Assembly: GCA_963713695.1 (NCBI GenBank)
Contig: CAVQMU010000010.1
Location: 620,001 to 684,000 of the forward strand
Source of the DNA: Rhodoblastus sp963713695
Lineage (GTDB): Bacteria; Pseudomonadota; Alphaproteobacteria; Rhizobiales; Beijerinckiaceae
Direction: 5' to 3'
DNA: 64,000 nucleotides
Part shown: piece after piece, positions 26,108 through 34,995 of the stretch
Numbering within the stretch: position 1 is the first letter of the stretch
Layout: the number at the start of each line of letters is the position of its first letter
Position numbers and translations under genes: made by a program
Notes under the pieces: model-generated
What the model saw: the letters and a program-made list of their open reading frames with translations, nothing else
Databases searched by the model: none
Told to the model about the DNA's origin: nothing

Positions 26108-27391
26108 ATGGCGGAAATCGTCATCATGGGCGCCGGCTTGGGCGGCGTCATCATGGCCTACGAAATGAAGGATCACATGCGGCCGGAGGACAATCTCACG
26201 GTCGTCACCCGCGATCCCATCTATCATTTCGTGCCTTCAAATCCCTGGATACCCGTGGGATGGCGCACACGCGAGTCGGTTGAGGTCGATCTGGCCCCGA
26301 CTTTCGCCAGGCGCGGCATCAATTTCAAGCCCGTTCCGGTCGTCAAGCTTGACCCCGAGGCCTGCCAGATCGAACTGGAGGACGGTTCGGTGCTGAAATA
26401 CGACCAGCTGGTCATCGCCACCGGTCCTGAACTGGCTTTCGACGAAATCGAAGGACTCGGCCCGCAAGCCTTCACCAGTTCGATCTGCCACATCGACCAT
26501 GCTGAAAAAGCCGGCGTGGGTTTCGAGGCGTTCTGCAAAAATCCCGGGCCGATCATTACCGGCGCGGTGCAGGGGGCGTCCTGCTACGGCCCCGCCTACG
26601 AGTTCACATTCATCCTCGAAACGGAACTGCGCCGCAGGAAGATCCGCGACAAGGTGCCGATGACATTCGTGACTTCGGAGCCTTATGTCGGCCATCTCGG
26701 CCTCGACGGCGTCGGCGACACCAAGGGCCTGCTCGAGAGCGAGATGCGCGAAAAGCACATCAAGTGGATGACCAGCTCGCGAGTGAAAAAGGTCGAAGAC
26801 GGCAAGATGACCGTCGAAGAGATCGCGGACGACGGTTCGGTCAAGGCGACGCACGAGATGCCTTTCGGTTATTCGATGATGCTGCCGGCCTTCCGCGGCA
26901 TCAAGCCGCTGCGTGGCATCGACGGGCTGGTCAATCCGCGCGGTTTCGTTCTCGTGGACAAGCATCAGCAGAATCCGAAATACAAAAATATCTTTGCGGT
27001 TGGCGTTTGCGTCGCCATACCCCCGATGGGGCCGACTCCTGTGCCCTGCGGCGTGCCGAAAACCGGGTTCATGATCGAATCCATGGTCACCGCGACGGCG
27101 AAGAATATCGGCGAAATCCTTCGCGGCCGCCCGGCGAAGTTCCAGGGCAGCTGGAACGCCGTCTGTCTCGCCGACTTCGGCGATTCCGGCATCGCCTTCG
27201 TGGCCCAGCCGCAGATTCCGCCGCGCAATGTCAACTGGTCCTCTTCCGGCAAATGGGTTCACGCTGCGAAGATCGGCTTCGAGAAATATTTCATCCGCAA
27301 GATGCGCAAGGGCGAAAGCGAGCCGTTTTACGAGACGGCGGCGCTCAACATGCTGGGCATCGGCAAGATCAAGAACGTCACCAGCGACTGA
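26108..27391 (+). CDS. Sulfide:quinone oxidoreductase family flavoprotein
   Basis: A 427-residue FAD protein of the SQR/FCC family. It has an N-terminal VIMGAGLGG dinucleotide motif and a second nucleotide-binding region. Cysteines in GASCYGPAYEF (about residue 158) and TPVPCGVPKTGFMIE (about residue 311) correspond to the redox pair that binds sulfide sulfur. It would oxidise sulfide to sulfane sulfur and reduce quinone at the periplasmic membrane face. The start has an excellent GAGGGAGGATAAC site. dsrE2 and tusA follow, a typical sulfide-oxidation arrangement. The SQR subtype was not assigned. Confidence 0.87.
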   Translation: MAEIVIMGAGLGGVIMAYEMKDHMRPEDNLTVVTRDPIYHFVPSNPWIPVGWRTRESVEVDLAPTFARRGINFKPVPVVKLDPEACQIELEDGSVLKYDQLVIATGPELAFDEIEGLGPQAFTSSICHIDHAEKAGVGFEAFCKNPGPIITGAVQGASCYGPAYEFTFILETELRRRKIRDKVPMTFVTSEPYVGHLGLDGVGDTKGLLESEMREKHIKWMTSSRVKKVEDGKMTVEEIADDGSVKATHEMPFGYSMMLPAFRGIKPLRGIDGLVNPRGFVLVDKHQQNPKYKNIFAVGVCVAIPPMGPTPVPCGVPKTGFMIESMVTATAKNIGEILRGRPAKFQGSWNAVCLADFGDSGIAFVAQPQIPPRNVNWSSSGKWVHAAKIGFEKYFIRKMRKGESEPFYETAALNMLGIGKIKNVTSD

Positions 27392-27471
27392 TCGAGCCAG
27401 GAGCCGGTCGCCGTCGAGGCGGGCGACCGGCGGAAAATCTGACATAACGCGCTTCGCATGAGGGAAGGTCG

Positions 27472-27969
27472 ATGACCGAGACTGTCAACAACCAGAAGAC
27501 GATGACCATCATCGTCACCAAGGGATCGCTGGACTGGGCCTATCCGCCGCTGATCCTGGCGACGACGGCGGCCGCCATGGGCGTCGACGTCACCTTGTTC
27601 TTCACCTTCTACGGGCTCGAAATCCTGAAGAAGAAGCTCGACCTGCAGGTGACGGCCATGGGCAATGCGGCGATGAAGATGCCGATCGCCGGCATGCATA
27701 TGGCCATGCCCAATATCGTCAACATGCTGCCCGGCGTCGACGCCGGCGCCACGGTGATGATGAAGAACCTCATCAAGAAGAAGGGCGTCGCCTCGATCGA
27801 GGACCTGCGCGAGGCGGCGATCGAATCCGACGTCAAGATGATCGCCTGCCAGATGACGCTCGACCTGTTCGAATACAACAAGGCCGACCTGATCGACGGC
27901 GTCACTTTGGGCGGCGCCGCAACCTATATGGAACAGGCGCTGAAATCCGACATCAATCTGTTCATCTGA
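27472..27969 (+). CDS. DsrE2-type sulfurtransferase
   Basis: A 165-residue DsrE/DsrF-like protein of the larger DsrE2 class. The hydrophobic stretch AYPPLILATTAAAMGVDVTLFF precedes a Met-rich middle (MKMPIAGMHMAM), and the conserved cysteine is in MIACQMTLDLF (about residue 124). DsrE2 partners TusA and, in some organisms, rhodaneses, in delivering sulfane sulfur to the Dsr or Hdr pathway. Located between sqr and tusA with an AGGGAAGG site. Confidence 0.85.
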   Translation: MTETVNNQKTMTIIVTKGSLDWAYPPLILATTAAAMGVDVTLFFTFYGLEILKKKLDLQVTAMGNAAMKMPIAGMHMAMPNIVNMLPGVDAGATVMMKNLIKKKGVASIEDLREAAIESDVKMIACQMTLDLFEYNKADLIDGVTLGGAATYMEQALKSDINLFI

Positions 27970-28000
27970 TCCGCTCAACGCCAAGCAAAGAGGAATTGAA

Positions 28001-28229
28001 ATGGCCGACAAGACGCTCGACGCCAAAGGTTTGAACTGCCCGCTGCCGATCCTGCGCGCAAAGAAATCGTTGAAGGAAGTGCCGGCTGGCGGAACGCTGG
28101 AGGTTCTCGCGACCGATCCAGGCTCGGTCGCCGACTTCGCCGCCTTCTGCCGCACCACGGGCAATGAATTGATGGAGTTCCACCGCTTCTGGCGGCGTCT
28201 ATCGCTTCATCATCAAGCACGTCGCGTGA
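28001..28229 (+). CDS. tusA: TusA sulfur carrier (frame break near C-terminus)
   Basis: A small sulfur carrier with the diagnostic GLNCPLPILRAKKSL at residues 9-23, where the cysteine carries persulfide. The first frame runs on into unrelated sequence after MEFH. One extra base near 28186 shifts it; reading the next frame gives ASGGVYRFIIKHVA and a stop at 28229, which is the normal TusA ending. Length is one over a multiple of three. It follows dsrE2 by 31 bases with an AAAGAGGAATTG site. As deposited the C-terminal strand and helix would be lost. Confidence 0.87.
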
Positions 28230-28264
28230 TTGGGCTTTCCCGGGACGCGGCTCGCCTTTCGCGA

Positions 28265-28633
28265 TCAGGCAATCTTGCCGCGAGGGCGACGCGCGCGTTT
28301 CGGCTTGTGGCAGAACACCGAATAGAGCGCTTGCAGGATCGTTCGGACGTCGTCGTTGGCCAGGCTGTAATAGATGGATTTGCCGTCACGGCGGGTCGAA
28401 ACCATGCCGTCCAGGCGGAGGCGGCCCAATTGCTGCGAAACCGTCGATTGCCTCTGCGCGAGCAGCGTTTCGAGGTCGCCGACGGACTTTTCGCCCTCTG
28501 CGAGAATGCACAGGATCAACAACCGCGACTCGTGCGCCAACGCTTTCAGAAATTCGCTCGCATCCTGGGCGTTATCCGCCATTACCCCGAGATCGTCGGA
28601 GATTTTCATGTTTTTTAACTTCGGCAAGGCCAT
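28265..28633 (-). CDS. ArsR-family persulfide-type repressor, SqrR/BigR-like
   Basis: A 122-residue winged-helix repressor. The cysteine in RLLILCILAEGEKSV (about residue 41) and that in LYSVFCHKPK (about residue 106) sit where SqrR and BigR have the pair that forms a tetrasulfide link with sulfane sulfur. Helix STVSQQLGRLRLDGMV is the DNA-reading helix. The ATG at 28633 is taken as the start; MKISDD, eight residues later, is an alternative. It converges on the sqr-dsrE2-tusA genes it probably controls. Candidate targets with ATTC-N8-GAAT lie before dsrA and yeiH. Confidence 0.83.
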   Translation of the reverse strand: MALPKLKNMKISDDLGVMADNAQDASEFLKALAHESRLLILCILAEGEKSVGDLETLLAQRQSTVSQQLGRLRLDGMVSTRRDGKSIYYSLANDDVRTILQALYSVFCHKPKRARRPRGKIA

Positions 28634-28654
28634 GGGCGTCTCATTTTGCGCTGC

Positions 28655-28737
28655 ACAATGTTTAGTTGACAAATAAGGTCGATTGATACCGGCGTAAAGG
28701 GCTTTTTGCAAAACCGAATATAACAATGTTTGATTGA
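28655..28737. promoter_or_regulatory. Direct repeat flanking the SqrR-like gene's promoter
   Basis: ACAATGTTTAGTTGA at 28655 and ACAATGTTTGATTGA at 28723 match at 13 of 15 positions, 68 bases apart, just upstream of the SqrR-like gene. A spaced direct repeat here could be a pair of operator half-sites for autoregulation. This differs from the ATTC-N8-GAAT palindrome. Confidence 0.4.
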
Positions 28738-28775
28738 ATGCGTATTGTCGCCGGAAAAGGCCGGTTTTCTTGGGC

Positions 28776-29282
28776 TCACGCGTTTTTGCCGGCCGTGGCG
28801 CAGGCGCCGATCGTCGCGATCACATTGCCGTTACGCCGTTGCAGATCGGTGGAAAAGCGCCGCGCCAGACTTTGCATCGCCAGATTCTCGGGCAGCATCT
28901 CCAGTTCCAGGCAGGTGAAATTCTTGTCCTTGGCGGCGTCGATCATCGCCCGCATCAGCGCGCCGCCGAGGCCGCGGCGTCGCCATGGCTTTTCGACGCT
29001 GAAGGCCAGTTCGCCATGCGCGGGATTTTGCGGATCGGACACGAGTTCCCCGGCGGCTCGAATTTCGCCTTGGGATTCGCAGCCGAAAACAATGCGTCCG
29101 TCTCCGGCGGCGGCGCCGGCGTGAAGCGCGATCAGGAATTCCGGCGGCTCCTCGAAAAAGCGAAAGCGGCGATCCTCGGCGTCGAGCCGCAGGAGATGAT
29201 CGCAATAGCGGTCTCCGTCGCCCGGATGGAGCCGGATGAGGCGCCATGGCGCATCGGCAATGGGTGCTTTGGCTGGCGACAT
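28776..29282 (-). CDS. GNAT-family N-acetyltransferase
   Basis: A 168-residue GNAT protein with the acetyl-CoA loop RRRGLGGALMRAMID (about residues 110-124) and preceding strand ELAFSVEKP. The C-terminal part holds a typical LELEMLPEN strand-helix. The MSPAKAP start at 29282 is preferred because family homology begins there, although an upstream in-frame extension exists. No clear partner; the substrate is unknown. It is monocistronic. Confidence 0.78.
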   Translation of the reverse strand: MSPAKAPIADAPWRLIRLHPGDGDRYCDHLLRLDAEDRRFRFFEEPPEFLIALHAGAAAGDGRIVFGCESQGEIRAAGELVSDPQNPAHGELAFSVEKPWRRRGLGGALMRAMIDAAKDKNFTCLELEMLPENLAMQSLARRFSTDLQRRNGNVIATIGACATAGKNA

Positions 29283-29515
29283 TATCGACCGGAAGAAGCT
29301 GGAAGTGCGATCGCCAAGACATCGCATGAAACCGCCACCGGGGCAAAACGGCGTCAAACTGTTGCCGGAATGGCTCACCTATCGGAAATCGCTGGAGACG
29401 CGGTTATTAGGCCTGTTCCAGAATACATTCATATGTGATGATTCGTTGACAATAAAAATCCTGTGTCGCGAGAATCGCGGAAAGCGGTGGGACGGGAAAT
29501 TTCTGGAGGGGAAAA

Positions 29516-30865
29516 ATGGCGTCGAAAATGAAGAATTCATTACGCGTCGGCTTTTGCGCGTTAGCGCTTGGCGCGGCGGCGACAGGCGGCGCCCAGGCGA
29601 CCGAGGGCTATTTCATGGAGGGCGTGAGCGCCCGCGAACAGGCGATCGGCGGCGCCGGGATGGCGAATCCTGCCGACGCCCTGACCACCGCGAATAACCC
29701 GGCTGGTCTCGTCGACGTCGGGGCGCAGTTGAACGGCGACATCTCGCTGTTCGCCCCCTCGCGCGGCTACGAAGCTTCGGGCACGTTCCTGACGGCGCCC
29801 GGAAGCAACACGAGCTCCCGCGACGTCTTCGCCATTCCCTCGATCGGCTATTCCCGGCCGCTCAGCGCCGACAAGGCCATTGGCCTGTCGATGACAGGCA
29901 ATGGCGGCATGGACACCTCCTTTTCGGGCAATATCGCCAACCCCGCGTGCGCCAACTTTGGTCTGACCAAACAGGGCGTGTTCTGCGGCGGCCGCGCCGG
30001 CGTCGATCTGAACCAGGGCGTCATTGCGCTCGGCTACGCCCAGCGATTCGGCAATCTCTCGATCGGCATCGCGCCCAGCCTGGCGATGCAGGTGTTCTCG
30101 GCCTATGGCCTTGGGGCGTTCAGCGCTTTCGGGCTTTCGTCCAATGGCGCAAACGTCAGCGATCATTCCCCTAATTATTCCGTTGGCGCCGGCGTGCGCG
30201 CCGGCGCGCTCTATCACGTCAACGAACAGTTCTCCGTCGCCGCGGCCGGTTCGACGCCGATCTGGATGACCAGGCTTGCCAACTACAGCGGCCTCTTCGC
30301 CGGCAACGGCCGTTTCGACATTCCCGCGACGATCGGCGCAGGCCTTTCCTACAGGGTTCTACCGACCCTCGCCGTCATGCTCGATTACAAGCACATCTTC
30401 TATTCCGGCGTGAACTCGATCGGCGACGGCATGTACCCGATCGGACTCGGCTCGCTGGGCACGGCGAAAGGGCCGGGCTTCGGCTGGCGGGATGTCGACG
30501 TGATCGCGCTCGGCATTGAGTGGAATTACAGCAGCGCGCTCATATTGCGCGCGGGCTACACCCACAATACGCAGCCCGTGACCTCGGCCAACGTCATGCT
30601 CAACCTCCTGGCTCCCGGTGTCGTGACCGATCATATCAGCGGCGGTTTCACCTATAACGTGAACCGCAATTCGGGCATCGATTTCGCGGTCGTCTATGCG
30701 CCGCGCACGACCATAAGCGGACAGGAATATCTCCCGACCGCCATCGGCGGCCCGGGCTACGTGCCTGGCTCCAACATCAGGATCCATCTGTCAGAACTGC
30801 AGCTGACCCTGGGTTATACCTATCACTTCGATGTTCCCGCGCCGGCGCTGGCCGCCAAATATTGA
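29516..30865 (+). CDS. OmpP1/FadL/TodX-family outer-membrane transporter
   Basis: A 449-residue outer-membrane beta-barrel with signal peptide (cleavage near AQATEG). The FadL-type N-terminal hatch region carries the signature GGAGMANPADALTTANNPAGL. Repeated amphipathic strands lead to a C-terminal strand ending in TLGYTYHFDVP. FadL proteins pass hydrophobic molecules; homologues are frequent in sulfur-oxidiser clusters and could admit hydrophobic polysulfur, which is speculative. It has a TGGAGGGG site and its own terminator. Confidence 0.85.
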   Translation: MASKMKNSLRVGFCALALGAAATGGAQATEGYFMEGVSAREQAIGGAGMANPADALTTANNPAGLVDVGAQLNGDISLFAPSRGYEASGTFLTAPGSNTSSRDVFAIPSIGYSRPLSADKAIGLSMTGNGGMDTSFSGNIANPACANFGLTKQGVFCGGRAGVDLNQGVIALGYAQRFGNLSIGIAPSLAMQVFSAYGLGAFSAFGLSSNGANVSDHSPNYSVGAGVRAGALYHVNEQFSVAAAGSTPIWMTRLANYSGLFAGNGRFDIPATIGAGLSYRVLPTLAVMLDYKHIFYSGVNSIGDGMYPIGLGSLGTAKGPGFGWRDVDVIALGIEWNYSSALILRAGYTHNTQPVTSANVMLNLLAPGVVTDHISGGFTYNVNRNSGIDFAVVYAPRTTISGQEYLPTAIGGPGYVPGSNIRIHLSELQLTLGYTYHFDVPAPALAAKY

Positions 30866-30908
30866 TGTCCAGCGCGGCCCGCAAGGCCAGCGCCTGCAAC
30901 GCCTGATC

Positions 30909-30937
30909 GAGGCCGACGCAAGTCGGCCTCTTTTTTT
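30909..30937 (+). terminator. Rho-independent terminator after the FadL-like gene
   Basis: Perfect 9-bp stem GAGGCCGAC/GTCGGCCTC with a GCAA tetraloop, followed by seven Ts. It lies 44 bases after the stop and separates the porin gene from the hydrogenase operon. Confidence 0.9.
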
Positions 30938-31023
30938 GTCGTCATGGAAACTTAATCCAGATCAACGCGGACCGATCCAATCAGGCGTCAACATATCTAA
31001 ACATTCGCATGATTTGGTGAGTG

Positions 31024-31500
31024 ATGGACGCGCTGCATTCGATACTCGTTCTCGGGCTGGGAAACACCCTGATGCAGGACGACGGTCTGGGCGTCCACGC
31101 CGCCACGGGGCTTGAACTCTGGGCGGAAAACCGCGAGGGCGTCAGGGTGCGCGACGGCGGCACGCTGGGATTGTCGCTGCTGCCGGAAGTCGAATCCTGC
31201 TCCGCCCTGATCGTGCTCGATGCGGCCATGCTCGGCGGCGCCCCGGGCGATGTCAGGACTTTCGAAGGCGACGCGATGGACGCACAGCTCTCCGGCAAGA
31301 AATACTCCGTGCACGAGGTCGCCCTGTTCGACCTACTGGCCGCGGCCGAGCTGATGGGCGGCAAGCCGGCTCGCCGGGCGTTGGTCGGCGTTCAACCGCA
31401 ATGCATCGACTGGGGCCTCGAACCGACCGCCGCCGGGGCTGGCGCCATTCCGCAGATGCACGCCGCAGTGCGTGAACTCGTCGAGAGGTGGTCGTCATGA
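31024..31500 (+). CDS. Hydrogenase maturation protease (HyaD/HupD family)
   Basis: A 158-residue endopeptidase that trims the C-terminus of the [NiFe] hydrogenase large subunit after nickel insertion. The N-terminal VLGLGNTLMQDDGLGVHA is the family signature; the Glu in it is replaced by Gln-Asp-Asp. The second Asp in VLDAAM and the His in KYSVHEVAL are the expected nickel-site contacts. Start ATG at 31024 (a GTG precedes it). The stop overlaps the next gene by four bases. First gene of the Isp-type hydrogenase operon. Confidence 0.88.
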   Translation: MDALHSILVLGLGNTLMQDDGLGVHAATGLELWAENREGVRVRDGGTLGLSLLPEVESCSALIVLDAAMLGGAPGDVRTFEGDAMDAQLSGKKYSVHEVALFDLLAAAELMGGKPARRALVGVQPQCIDWGLEPTAAGAGAIPQMHAAVRELVERWSS

Positions 31501-31925
31501 CCGCGCTCTGCGCCGAGCGCGAAAAGCCGGTCGCCGACCCGCGCATGGTCGAGGCGGTGCTGCGTGAGATCGCCGGCCTGCTCGAAACATTTTCTGCGAC
31601 GGGCGAGGCCGCCGCCATCGATCTTGGCGGGCTGCCGTTTTCTCCCCGCGCGCGCGAAGCGCTCGACGCGCGCCTCGGCCGCGGCGAAATCGAAGCCGCC
31701 TTCGATGTCGCGGGGCGTTCCGAAATTTGGGAAACCGGATTTTCCGGCGTCTGGCGCGTCCGTCATTTCGGCGCAGCGGACATTATCGTCGATCTCGTGG
31801 AAATCACCTCGATTCCAGAAATCCTGCGCTCCGACCGGCGCGACGCGAAGCTTGCGGCGCAACGGCTGAAAGAGGCGCTGGGACAAGATAATGCTGACCT
31901 TGCGGAGGACGCGCATGAGCAATGA
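31497..31925 (+). CDS. HupH-like hydrogenase expression protein
   Basis: A 142-residue protein whose C-terminal half (GVWRVRHFGAADIIVDLVEITSIPEIL) matches the HupH C-terminal domain found in [NiFe] hydrogenase assembly factors. It is shorter than HupH/HyaF of classic uptake operons. Start overlaps the protease stop (ATGA) and its end overlaps the small-subunit start by 11 bases, so translation is coupled. Likely a maturation chaperone. Confidence 0.75.
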   Translation: MTALCAEREKPVADPRMVEAVLREIAGLLETFSATGEAAAIDLGGLPFSPRAREALDARLGRGEIEAAFDVAGRSEIWETGFSGVWRVRHFGAADIIVDLVEITSIPEILRSDRRDAKLAAQRLKEALGQDNADLAEDAHEQ

Positions 31926-32988
31926 CCAGACTTTGGCCGCCATGCTTAGGCAACGCGGCGTCTCTCGTCGCGCCTTCCTGAAATATTCGTCCTATGTCGC
32001 TTCGCTGATGGCGCTGCCGCCGTCCGCCGCCGGCGCGCTGGCGGAAGGCCTCGCCAAGGCGAGGCGTCAATCGGTGATCTGGCTGTCGTTCCAGGAATGC
32101 ACCGGCTGCACCGAATCGATCACCCGCTCGCACAGCCCGACGCTTGAAAACCTGATCTTCGATTTCATCTCGCTCGACTACCATCACACATTGATGGCGG
32201 TGTCCGGCGGGGCCGCCGAGAAGGCGCGTCAACAGGCGATGGAGGCCAACAAGGGCAAATATATCGTCGTCGTCGACGGAGCCGTTCCGACGAAGGATGG
32301 CGGCGTCTATTCGTGCATCGCCGGGATCAGCAACGTGCAGATGCTGGAAGAGACGCTGCGCGACGCCTTCGCCGTGGTGGCGGTCGGCTCCTGCGCGGCC
32401 TTCGGCGGCATTCCGAAAGCGAACCCCAACCCGACCGGCGCAGTGGCGATCAAGGAACTGGTCGGCGACAAGCCGCTGATCAATATTTCCGGCTGTCCGC
32501 CGATCCCCGAGGCCATGACCGGCGCGCTGTCCTATGTGCTCTCATTCGGCAAAATTCCGGAGCTCGATCATCTCGGCCGGCCCAAGGCCTTCTTCGGCGA
32601 GACCATCCACGACCGCTGCTACCGCCGGCCCTTCTACGAGCGAGGCCTGTTCGCCGAAGGCTTCGACGACGAGGGCGCGCGGCAGGGCTATTGCCTCTAC
32701 AAGGTCGGCTGCAAGGGGCCCGTCACCTACAACGCCTGCGCCACGCTGAAATGGAATGGCGGGACCTCCTTCCCGATTCAATCAGGCCATGGCTGCCTCG
32801 GTTGCTCCGAACCGGACTTCTGGGATCAGGGTGGTTTTTACCGGCCGTTGCCGACGCCGCTTGGCGCGATGGGACCGATGCTTGCGGGCGCCGCCGTCGC
32901 CGGCGCCGCGCTCGGCCTGGGAGCCTCGCTGTCGGCGCGGCAGCATCAGAAAACCTATCTCGCTCCGACCAAATCCGAGGAGGAATGA
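31915..32988 (+). CDS. [NiFe] hydrogenase small subunit (HynS-like, Isp group)
   Basis: Electron-transfer subunit with a Tat signal (SRRAFLKY, about residues 17-24). Fe-S ligands include the proximal QECTGCTES and downstream VGSCAAFGGIP and SGCPP. The C-terminal cluster ligands are H...CYRR, GYCLYKVGCKGP and GCLGCSEPDFWD. A hydrophobic C-terminal helix (residues about 320-345) anchors it to the membrane. 357 residues. Operon with Isp1 and Isp2 placed between small and large subunits indicates a group 1e, HynSL-type enzyme of sulfur bacteria. ATG at 31915 overlaps the preceding gene. Confidence 0.95.
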   Translation: MSNDQTLAAMLRQRGVSRRAFLKYSSYVASLMALPPSAAGALAEGLAKARRQSVIWLSFQECTGCTESITRSHSPTLENLIFDFISLDYHHTLMAVSGGAAEKARQQAMEANKGKYIVVVDGAVPTKDGGVYSCIAGISNVQMLEETLRDAFAVVAVGSCAAFGGIPKANPNPTGAVAIKELVGDKPLINISGCPPIPEAMTGALSYVLSFGKIPELDHLGRPKAFFGETIHDRCYRRPFYERGLFAEGFDDEGARQGYCLYKVGCKGPVTYNACATLKWNGGTSFPIQSGHGCLGCSEPDFWDQGGFYRPLPTPLGAMGPMLAGAAVAGAALGLGASLSARQHQKTYLAPTKSEEE

Positions 32989-32991
32989 TCC

Positions 32992-33651
32992 ATGGACCTT
33001 CTCAGTTTTGCACGTGGCCCGGCTCTGACCTTCGCCATGTCGATCTTCGTCATCGGCGTCCTGTGGCGGCTGGTCGGCGTGCTCTCGCTGCCGGCCTGGC
33101 GCGACAATTCAGCCCCGCGCGAGGGCGCGCCTCCTGCGCTGCTCGGGGCGCTTCAGGCGATTTTCGGCAAGATGCTGCCACATCGGACTTTCCTGAAGTC
33201 AGGCCTGTTCACCACCGTCAACGGCTATGTCTTCCATATTGGACTGGCGATCTGCGTGTTCGCCTTCGCGCCGCATATTCTGTTCCTGAAAAGCCTTTTC
33301 GGCATGAATTGGCCGGCGCTGCCCAACGGCCTTGTTTTCGCGGTCGGCGCGATCACAGCGGGCTCGCTGATTGCGGCCTTGATCTACCGCCTGACCAGTC
33401 CGGTGCTGAAGCTCATCTCGCGCATTGACGATTACGCCAGCTGGCTTCTGACATTCCTGCCAGTCCTCACGGGCCTCGCTGCGGCGAGCCATATCGGCGC
33501 GCGATACGAGACGCTGCTGGCGCTGCACATCCTCAGCATCTGCGCCTTCTTGATCTGGTTCCCCTTTGGCAAGCTGATGCACGCCTTCCTGTTCGTCTTT
33601 TCGCGCGGCGCCACTGGCATGCGATTCCGGCACAGAGGAGCGCAGATATGA
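32992..33651 (+). CDS. isp1: Isp1, cytochrome b-type membrane subunit of the hydrogenase
   Basis: A 219-residue integral membrane protein with five hydrophobic segments, related to NarI and DsrM. Histidines in the helices (for example GYVFHIG, ASHIGARYE and GKLMHAFLF) are candidate haem b ligands. It should pass electrons between hydrogenase and quinone or Isp2. It begins 3 bases after the small-subunit stop and overlaps isp2 by four bases. The order small subunit-isp1-isp2-large subunit is that of Thiocapsa/Allochromatium HynSL. Confidence 0.9.
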   Translation: MDLLSFARGPALTFAMSIFVIGVLWRLVGVLSLPAWRDNSAPREGAPPALLGALQAIFGKMLPHRTFLKSGLFTTVNGYVFHIGLAICVFAFAPHILFLKSLFGMNWPALPNGLVFAVGAITAGSLIAALIYRLTSPVLKLISRIDDYASWLLTFLPVLTGLAAASHIGARYETLLALHILSICAFLIWFPFGKLMHAFLFVFSRGATGMRFRHRGAQI

Positions 33652-34955
33652 CCGCCAAGACCACGGCCTCCGGCGTCGCCTATGACGCCCAGGGGGCGCA
33701 AACCGATGTTGCGCGGCGCGACGCGGCCATGCAGGCCTTCGTGCAGGATTTCGCCAAGACGGCGGCGATCCACATGGAATCCTGCTTGCGGTGCGGCATG
33801 TGCGCCAACGCCTGCCAGTTCTATGTGACGACAGGCGATCCGAAATACACGCCGATCAACAAGCTGAAGCCTTTCGAGCAGGCCTACCACCGGCATGTCG
33901 GACCGTTCGCGCCGCTCTATCGGCTGTTCGGCATAGGCTCAAATGTCAACATCGACATGCTCGAAGAGTGGCAGGCGCTGCTTTACGACGGTTGCAGCCT
34001 GTGTGGCCGCTGCACGCTGGCCTGCCCGATGGGCATTGACATCGCCGAACTGATCAAGGAGGCGCGGCACGGCATGTACAAGGCCGGGCTCGTGCCGGAC
34101 CGTCTCGAGCTGATGGACCGGACGGCGAAGGCCTGGGGCAGCCCGGCGACGCCTGCGGACGATTTCGCCGACATCATCAAGGAGGCCGGCGAGGAAAACG
34201 GCGTGCCGGTCAACATCGACCTTCCCAAGGCCGATTACGTCATCACCACCGCGCCGGCGGAATTGACAGAACACACCAAGGCGCTCACCGACATCGCGAA
34301 AATCCTCAACAAGGTCGGGGCGAGCTGGACCTATTCCAGCGAAGGATTCGAGGCCTCGAACATTGGCTATATCAATGGCGACCTCGATCTGCAGGAAAAG
34401 ATGACGCGGAAGATGATCGACAATGCGATCGCCATCGGCGCGCATACGTTGATCCTGCCGGAATGCGGCCACGCCTACGGCGCGGCGCGTTGGGAGGCGG
34501 CGCGTTGGTACGGCGGCAAAATTCCGCTGCGCATCATCCACATGACCGAATTCCTGGGCGAGGTCGTCGCCAGCGGCCAGATCAAGTTGAAGAAGATAGG
34601 CGAAACGACAACCTTCCACGACCCGTGCCAGCTGGCGCGGCGCGGCGGCGTCGTCGAGGCGCCGCGCGCGATCCTGAAGGCGCTCGGCCTTGATCTCAAG
34701 GAGCTTGAGGACCACGGCGCGCTCGGCTGGTGCTGCGGCGGCGGCGGCGGCGTCGTTTCCAACGTCCGCGCCGACCCTCTGCGTTTCAAGGCTTTCGAGC
34801 TGAAGAAGAAACAGGTCGAGGACACGGGCGCACAGCATTTCGTCACGGCCTGCGGCCAGTGCCGCATCACCCTGACGCTCGGCGCCAAGAAATTCAGCTG
34901 GGACAAGAAGGTCGAGAGCCTGCTGGAACTGGTCGCCGACAATCTCGAAGTTTGA
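33648..34955 (+). CDS. isp2: Isp2, HdrD/DsrK-like Fe-S subunit of the hydrogenase
   Basis: A 435-residue heterodisulfide-reductase-like protein. Two ferredoxin motifs (CLRCGMCANAC and CSLCGRCTLAC) are followed by CCG-domain cysteines ECGHAYG, LGWCCGGGGG and TACGQCR. This is the same architecture as DsrK in this window. It forms the cytoplasmic partner of Isp1, so electrons from hydrogen could reach a cytoplasmic disulfide such as a DsrC-type protein, or the reverse. A DsrC paralogue gene lies next to this operon. Confidence 0.93.
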   Translation: MTAKTTASGVAYDAQGAQTDVARRDAAMQAFVQDFAKTAAIHMESCLRCGMCANACQFYVTTGDPKYTPINKLKPFEQAYHRHVGPFAPLYRLFGIGSNVNIDMLEEWQALLYDGCSLCGRCTLACPMGIDIAELIKEARHGMYKAGLVPDRLELMDRTAKAWGSPATPADDFADIIKEAGEENGVPVNIDLPKADYVITTAPAELTEHTKALTDIAKILNKVGASWTYSSEGFEASNIGYINGDLDLQEKMTRKMIDNAIAIGAHTLILPECGHAYGAARWEAARWYGGKIPLRIIHMTEFLGEVVASGQIKLKKIGETTTFHDPCQLARRGGVVEAPRAILKALGLDLKELEDHGALGWCCGGGGGVVSNVRADPLRFKAFELKKKQVEDTGAQHFVTACGQCRITLTLGAKKFSWDKKVESLLELVADNLEV

Positions 34956-34995
34956 GATCGGCGCCCGATGGCGCATTCAGATTGAGGAAAGTTCG

